Source of the DNA: Gemmataceae bacterium
GTDB taxonomy: Bacteria; Planctomycetota; Planctomycetia; Gemmatales; Gemmataceae
Reading direction: 5' to 3'
Length of the DNA: 9,795 nucleotides
Assembly: GCA_020847555.1 (NCBI GenBank)
Contig: JADLBT010000253.1
Span: 1 to 9,795 of the forward strand
Below the pieces are notes generated by a model, which was not told the DNA's origin, made no database searches, and worked only from the letters and a program-made list of their open reading frames with translations. Positions 7,110 to 9,795 of the stretch are shown piece after piece. Every line of letters begins with the position of its first letter. Within the stretch, counting starts at the first letter, position 1. A program made the translations under genes and the position numbers.

Positions 7110-8180
7110 TCACTCGTTCGGCTTGACGAGGACCTTCAGGGCGCCGTCCTTCCGCTTCATGAAGGTCTCCAGCGCCTCGGCGTACTGCGAGTGCGGGAAG
7201 CGGTGGGTGACGATCGCCTTCGCCCGGATGCGGCCGGCCTCGATGAGCGCGATCGCCTCCTCCATCGCGCCGGCGTTGGCCCGCACGCCGAAGAGGTCCA
7301 GCTCCTCGAGGACGATCTTCTGCATCGGCAGCGCCACCGGCCCCATCGGGACGCCGGTGAAGGAGACGCGCCCGCCCTTGCGGGTCATCGCCACCGCCTG
7401 AGTGATCGAGTCGACCGTGCCGGCGCTGTCCACGCAGACGTTGACGCCCTTGCCGCCGGTCAGCGCCCGCACCTGCTCCACCACGTCGCCGGCGCGGTAG
7501 TCGACCACCTCGAAGCCCATGCCGCGGGCCTTCTCCAGCCGCTCGCCGGAGCCGGTGACGATCACTCGCGAGGCGCCCATGGCGGCGGCGCAGTCGCCAC
7601 AGAGCAGGCCCAGCGGGCCGGGGCCGATCACCGCCGCCACGTCGGCCGGCCGCACACCGGGCCGCTTCAGCGAGTGGAGGGCGATGCTGGCGGTGTCCAC
7701 CAGGGCGCCCTCTTCCAGGCTGATCGAGTCTGGCAGCCTGAAGACGCTCCTGATCGAGGCGACCATGAGCTGAGCGTCCGCGCCCTGGCTGTAGTGGCCG
7801 TACTGGCGGTGGACCCGCTCGTCGCCGTAGTTATCGCAGAGAGTGTAGCGGCCGCTGGTGCACATCCGGCAGAAACCACAGCCGGCGTGGGACGTCCCGG
7901 CCACCCGGTCACCCGCCTTCCAGCCGAAGACATCGGCACCCTCGCCCAGCTCGACGACCGTGCCGGACCACTCGTGGCCCGGGGTGTAGGGGTAGCTACG
8001 CGGCCAGCGACCCTTCATCTTGCCTTCGATGATGTGGACGTCCGTGCCGCAGATGGCGACCGAGTCCACCTTGCAGAGCACCTCGTTGCGCCCCGGCGAA
8101 GGCTTCGGAATGGCGCCGATCTCAAACTTGCTGACGTCCGTCAGGATGAGCGCTTGCATGGTCGCTGTTGCAACAGCCAT
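7110..8180 (-). CDS. Zinc-dependent alcohol dehydrogenase, MDR family (second paralogue)
   Basis: A 356-residue medium-chain dehydrogenase. Catalytic-zinc residues are C44 (CGTD), H69-E70 (GHE) and D162 (LVDT); the structural zinc site is C101, C104, C107 and C115. The Rossmann motif is GPGPLG (186-191), followed by G210-S211-G212 where NAD enzymes usually have an acidic residue, so NADP may be accepted. It shares overall plan with its neighbour but is clearly diverged, for example in the segment between the two domains, so the pair probably handles different substrates or successive steps. I kept the start at 8180, with a weak GGAA upstream. M8 (8159) would match the usual family start but has no ribosome binding site. 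It lies 24 bases after the cyclase stop and four before the next dehydrogenase. A 14-bp palindrome covers codons 2-6. Confidence 0.88.
   Translation of the reverse strand: MAVATATMQALILTDVSKFEIGAIPKPSPGRNEVLCKVDSVAICGTDVHIIEGKMKGRWPRSYPYTPGHEWSGTVVELGEGADVFGWKAGDRVAGTSHAGCGFCRMCTSGRYTLCDNYGDERVHRQYGHYSQGADAQLMVASIRSVFRLPDSISLEEGALVDTASIALHSLKRPGVRPADVAAVIGPGPLGLLCGDCAAAMGASRVIVTGSGERLEKARGMGFEVVDYRAGDVVEQVRALTGGKGVNVCVDSAGTVDSITQAVAMTRKGGRVSFTGVPMGPVALPMQKIVLEELDLFGVRANAGAMEEAIALIEAGRIRAKAIVTHRFPHSQYAEALETFMKRKDGALKVLVKPNE
8164..8177. promoter_or_regulatory. 14-bp perfect palindrome at the start of the dehydrogenase gene, candidate operator
   Basis: GCTGTTGCAACAGC is its own reverse complement and covers codons 2-6 of the gene starting at 8180. 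Length and symmetry would suit a dimeric LacI-family repressor, but the sequence is also constrained by coding for AVATA. No second copy was found in the window. Confidence 0.25.
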
Positions 8181-8204
8181 TCGTTCATTCCTATTCGGTA
8201 TTCT

Positions 8205-8963
8205 TCAATCGTCCAGAAACGCCACGACGCGGCAGACGCAGCCCTCGCCACCGACCCAGCGCCAGGGGAAGGCGCCGACGTTCACTCGCCGGCCGGCGAC
8301 ATCCGCCAGCTCGCCGCCGAGGTTTTCCAGCATGCTGATGTCGTTCCGCGCCGTGCCGTAGTGAATGTACTCAAACCACTTCATCGGCAGCGTCTCTTCA
8401 ATCGGCTGGCCGGTCATCGCCTCGTACTCCTCCACCAGGTCCGGCCGCATCCAGCGCACGCGGGTGTAGAGCGAGTGGTCGATCGAGGCGATGTCGCCGC
8501 CGATCCACTTGATCTTCTTCTCGATCAGGTCGTCGAGCACCTCCGGGTGCGGGCCGGGATGACGGTCGAAGTAGGTGACGTCGTCCCGTAGCTCCTTCGT
8601 CCAGTTGTACTGGTCCCAGCCGGTGTAGAGGATGACGATGTCGCCCTCGCGGATCGGCTCGGGCGCGGCCTCGAGCACCTCGTCCAGGGTGTAGAACTTC
8701 CACTTGTGGGTGATTGGGCGCTGGTCGATCACCAGCCCGGTGCCGTACAGCTCGTTGATATCGATCTGACCCAGGTGACGGCCGGTCTCACAGTAGTGGC
8801 TGGGCGCGTCGATGTGCGTCCCGGTGTGCATGTTCGTCTTCACCAGCACCGTGCTCTTGCGGTCGCGGTGGTGCGTCGTGATGTCGGTCACCTCGATCGA
8901 CTGGAACTGCGGCCAGGTCGGCATGCGGTCGCCCCAGGGCTGGGTGAGATCGACGAGTCGCAT
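8205..8963 (-). CDS. Cyclase / kynurenine-formamidase-like metal hydrolase
   Basis: A 252-residue member of the putative cyclase family, whose known members hydrolyse amide, ester or lactone bonds with bound metal (kynurenine formamidase, isatin hydrolase). The signature HxGTHxDxPxH is present as HTGTHIDAPSH (46-56), giving the metal ligands H46, H50 and D52. The N-terminal RLVDLTQPW and the later GDIVILYTGW and NVGAFPW segments also fit the family. The ATG at 8963 has a strong AGGAGGG (8971-8977) seven bases upstream. It is the first large gene of the run that continues into the two dehydrogenases, so it may open a ring or lactone, or hydrolyse an amide, in their pathway. True kynurenine formamidase is unlikely without tryptophan-pathway neighbours; the substrate is unknown. 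Confidence 0.88.
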   Translation of the reverse strand: MRLVDLTQPWGDRMPTWPQFQSIEVTDITTHHRDRKSTVLVKTNMHTGTHIDAPSHYCETGRHLGQIDINELYGTGLVIDQRPITHKWKFYTLDEVLEAAPEPIREGDIVILYTGWDQYNWTKELRDDVTYFDRHPGPHPEVLDDLIEKKIKWIGGDIASIDHSLYTRVRWMRPDLVEEYEAMTGQPIEETLPMKWFEYIHYGTARNDISMLENLGGELADVAGRRVNVGAFPWRWVGGEGCVCRVVAFLDD

Positions 8964-8976
8964 GAGTCTTCCCTCC

Positions 8977-9132
8977 TCACGAATGAGTGACGCCGCGGGC
9001 CACCGGGACTCCCGCGGTCGGGTGTGTCGGTCGGGTGCGACGGTCGGGCCGGCGCGGCAGCCCCGCCGTCGCCTGCTGTTCGCCAGCGCCGGATCGCTGG
9101 GTGGTGAACGGCGGTTGGTGGTTGGTGCTCAT
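8977..9132 (-). CDS. Possible 51-residue small ORF upstream of the cyclase
   Basis: An ATG at 9132, 15 bases after the regulator's stop, opens a frame that ends with TGA at 8977-8979. That stop lies inside the cyclase ribosome binding site (TGAGGAGGG), an arrangement that would allow coupling. The peptide is rich in Thr, Arg, Pro and Gly, with no membrane segment or known domain, and there is no clear ribosome binding site. The frame also contains the 13-base repeats, which may be the real signal here. I do not recognise it and consider chance likely. Confidence 0.2.
   Translation of the reverse strand: MSTNHQPPFTTQRSGAGEQQATAGLPRRPDRRTRPTHPTAGVPVARGVTHS
8993..9048. promoter_or_regulatory. 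Direct and inverted repeats ahead of the cyclase gene
   Basis: Three direct copies of CGGTCGGG start at 9015, 9028 and 9041, exactly 13 bases apart. They overlap a 7-bp inverted repeat, CCGCGGG (8993-8999) with CCCGCGG (9011-9017). The cluster lies 30-85 bases upstream of the cyclase start. A separate inverted repeat CCAGCG-N6-CGCTGG is at 9083-9100. These are candidate regulator sites or a leader structure; no clear -10/-35 pair was found beside them. Confidence 0.4.
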
Positions 9133-9147
9133 GGCTTGTGCCGCCCG

Positions 9148-9447
9148 TCAACGGCGCGTGGCGGGCTGTCCGCTCCGAGCTGAAGCGGTGGACCCGCGGA
9201 CGATCAGCTCGACGGGGAACATCTGCCGGGGCGCCAGTTGGCCGCTGAGCAGGTCGATCAGCGGTTTCCCGGCGGCGAAGCTCCTGTCGTAGAGCGCCAC
9301 TCGCACCGTCGTCAGCGGGGGCGGCGTAAGCGCGGCCAGCGGAATGTCGTCGAAGCGAACGGACTCGTCGCCGTTCAGGACGCGCGCTGTCGTCGAGGGA
9401 GGCACCCCCGCCTGCCTCGCAAGCTTCTGGATGGTCAGCGACGCCAT
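9148..9447 (-). CDS. LacI-family regulator lacking the effector-binding domain (internal deletion)
   Basis: A 99-residue protein with the two ends of a LacI-type repressor and no middle. Residues 3-30 form the helix-turn-helix head (LTIQKLARQAGV, then STTARVLNGDESV). At about residue 31 the sequence jumps to RFDDIPLAALTPPPLTTVRV, which is normally found about 250 residues later, and it continues through the last strand, PVELIVRGST. The hinge helix and almost the whole periplasmic-binding-protein-like sensor are absent, so the ligand pocket is gone; family members are usually 330-350 residues. The joint keeps frame and lies near 9352-9360. The start ATG 9447 has AAGGGTGAG just upstream; an earlier in-frame GTG (9507) is ruled out because the promoter -10 box lies downstream of it. 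It may be a decayed regulator, a head-only DNA binder, or an assembly error. Confidence 0.75.
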   Translation of the reverse strand: MASLTIQKLARQAGVPPSTTARVLNGDESVRFDDIPLAALTPPPLTTVRVALYDRSFAAGKPLIDLLSGQLAPRQMFPVELIVRGSTASARSGQPATRR

Positions 9448-9491
9448 CTCACCCTTGCGCAATCGATCGCCGCGAATGTTCGTCGGCTCGA

Positions 9492-9520
9492 AGCATAGTG
9501 TCGTCACGGGAGGCTGTCAA
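9492..9520 (-). promoter_or_regulatory. Near-consensus sigma-70 promoter of the regulator gene
   Basis: On the minus strand a perfect -35 TTGACA (9515-9520), a 17-base spacer and TATGCT (9492-9497, four of six matches with the key T, A and final T). The predicted start is near 9485, about 38 bases before the ATG at 9447. The leader carries the palindrome TTGCGCAA (9455-9462) next to the ribosome binding site, a possible autoregulatory site. With no other promoter seen before the cyclase, it may also drive the cyclase-dehydrogenase genes. Confidence 0.7.
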
Positions 9521-9559
9521 GCGATCCACGGGGTCGGGGGTGCGCCTGAGACGTGCCGC

Positions 9560-9795
9560 GATGGCGACGCCGTCCGATCACGGTCGGCTGGAGACGCGGG
9601 TCATGCCCGCGCCCCACCGTCGGACGCGCCCCCCGCTCTCGCGCGGGACCCTGCGAGCCATCGGTCGTCGAGACGAGACCGGGGGCTGGCCGGTGATGCC
9701 GGGGTGGTTCGACGCCGAGACGACGCGTGTCTGTGAGGACTGGACCTGCGCCAGCCGGGTGGTGGCCCCGCGGCAGCGGCGGCTGAGGCTTCCGA
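9560..9795 (+). CDS. Possible unrecognised gene running off the right edge
   Basis: From the ATG at 9560 a plus-strand frame stays open for 78 codons to the window end. Third codon positions are G or C in 68 of 78 codons, more than at the first or second positions, which is a coding-like trend. The second position is also G/C-rich, giving many Arg, Pro and Gly, which is typical of chance frames in such DNA. The only distinctive part is PGWFDAETTRVCEDWTC late in the frame. There is no good ribosome binding site or promoter. If real, it is divergent from the regulator. No family recognised. Confidence 0.25.

Noticed and set aside
5747..8591. Two long plus-strand frames (5747-7126 and 6927-8591)
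   Set aside because: Antisense shadows of the dehydrogenases and cyclase; no domain, no ribosome binding site.

Overview
The window is GC-rich chromosomal DNA with strong G/C preference at third codon positions. The mix of families suggests a Chloroflexota (Thermomicrobia-like) bacterium: an exported protein built from CC-PPG-type cysteine repeats, a two-gene TPP-dependent E1 dehydrogenase, medium-chain zinc alcohol dehydrogenases and a LacI-type regulator. That assignment is an inference from family resemblance and base composition, not a database match.

Layout. At the left edge lies the 3' part of a plus-strand amidohydrolase (1-853); its N-terminus is outside the window. A 407-base gap with short hairpins follows. 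Every other confident gene is on the minus strand. Read in transcription order from the right, they are: a shortened LacI-family regulator (9447-9148) with a near-consensus promoter at 9492-9520; a cyclase/kynurenine-formamidase-family hydrolase (8963-8205); two paralogous zinc alcohol dehydrogenases (8180-7110 and 7105-6029); a 208-base gap with a 14-bp inverted repeat and a promoter; E1 alpha (5820-4840) and E1 beta (4830-3817); a Tat-signal six-hairpin glycosidase-like protein (about 3806-2643); an AT-rich gap with a near-consensus promoter; and a 342-residue Tat-signal cysteine-rich protein (2289-1261). A weak, unrecognised plus-strand frame runs off the right edge from 9560.

How the genes may work together. 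The cyclase and the two dehydrogenases are tightly packed (gaps of 24 and 4 bases). The E1 pair is coupled by a 9-base gap in which the alpha stop codon lies inside the beta ribosome binding site. Both dehydrogenases carry Cys-His-Glu-Asp around the catalytic zinc and lack the acidic residue usual in NAD-preferring enzymes, which resembles NADP-dependent secondary-alcohol dehydrogenases. With an acetoin/pyruvate-type E1, this would fit oxidation of a secondary alcohol or diol to a ketone followed by TPP-dependent cleavage. No E2, E3 or transporter is present, so the substrate is unproven.

The most unusual items are: the LacI regulator, which joins a DNA-binding head directly to a C-terminal tail with the effector domain missing; the cysteine-rich exported protein (62 cysteines, 16 CC pairs); and the Tat-signal glycosidase-like gene, which has no ATG, GTG or TTG available to start it ahead of its signal peptide.
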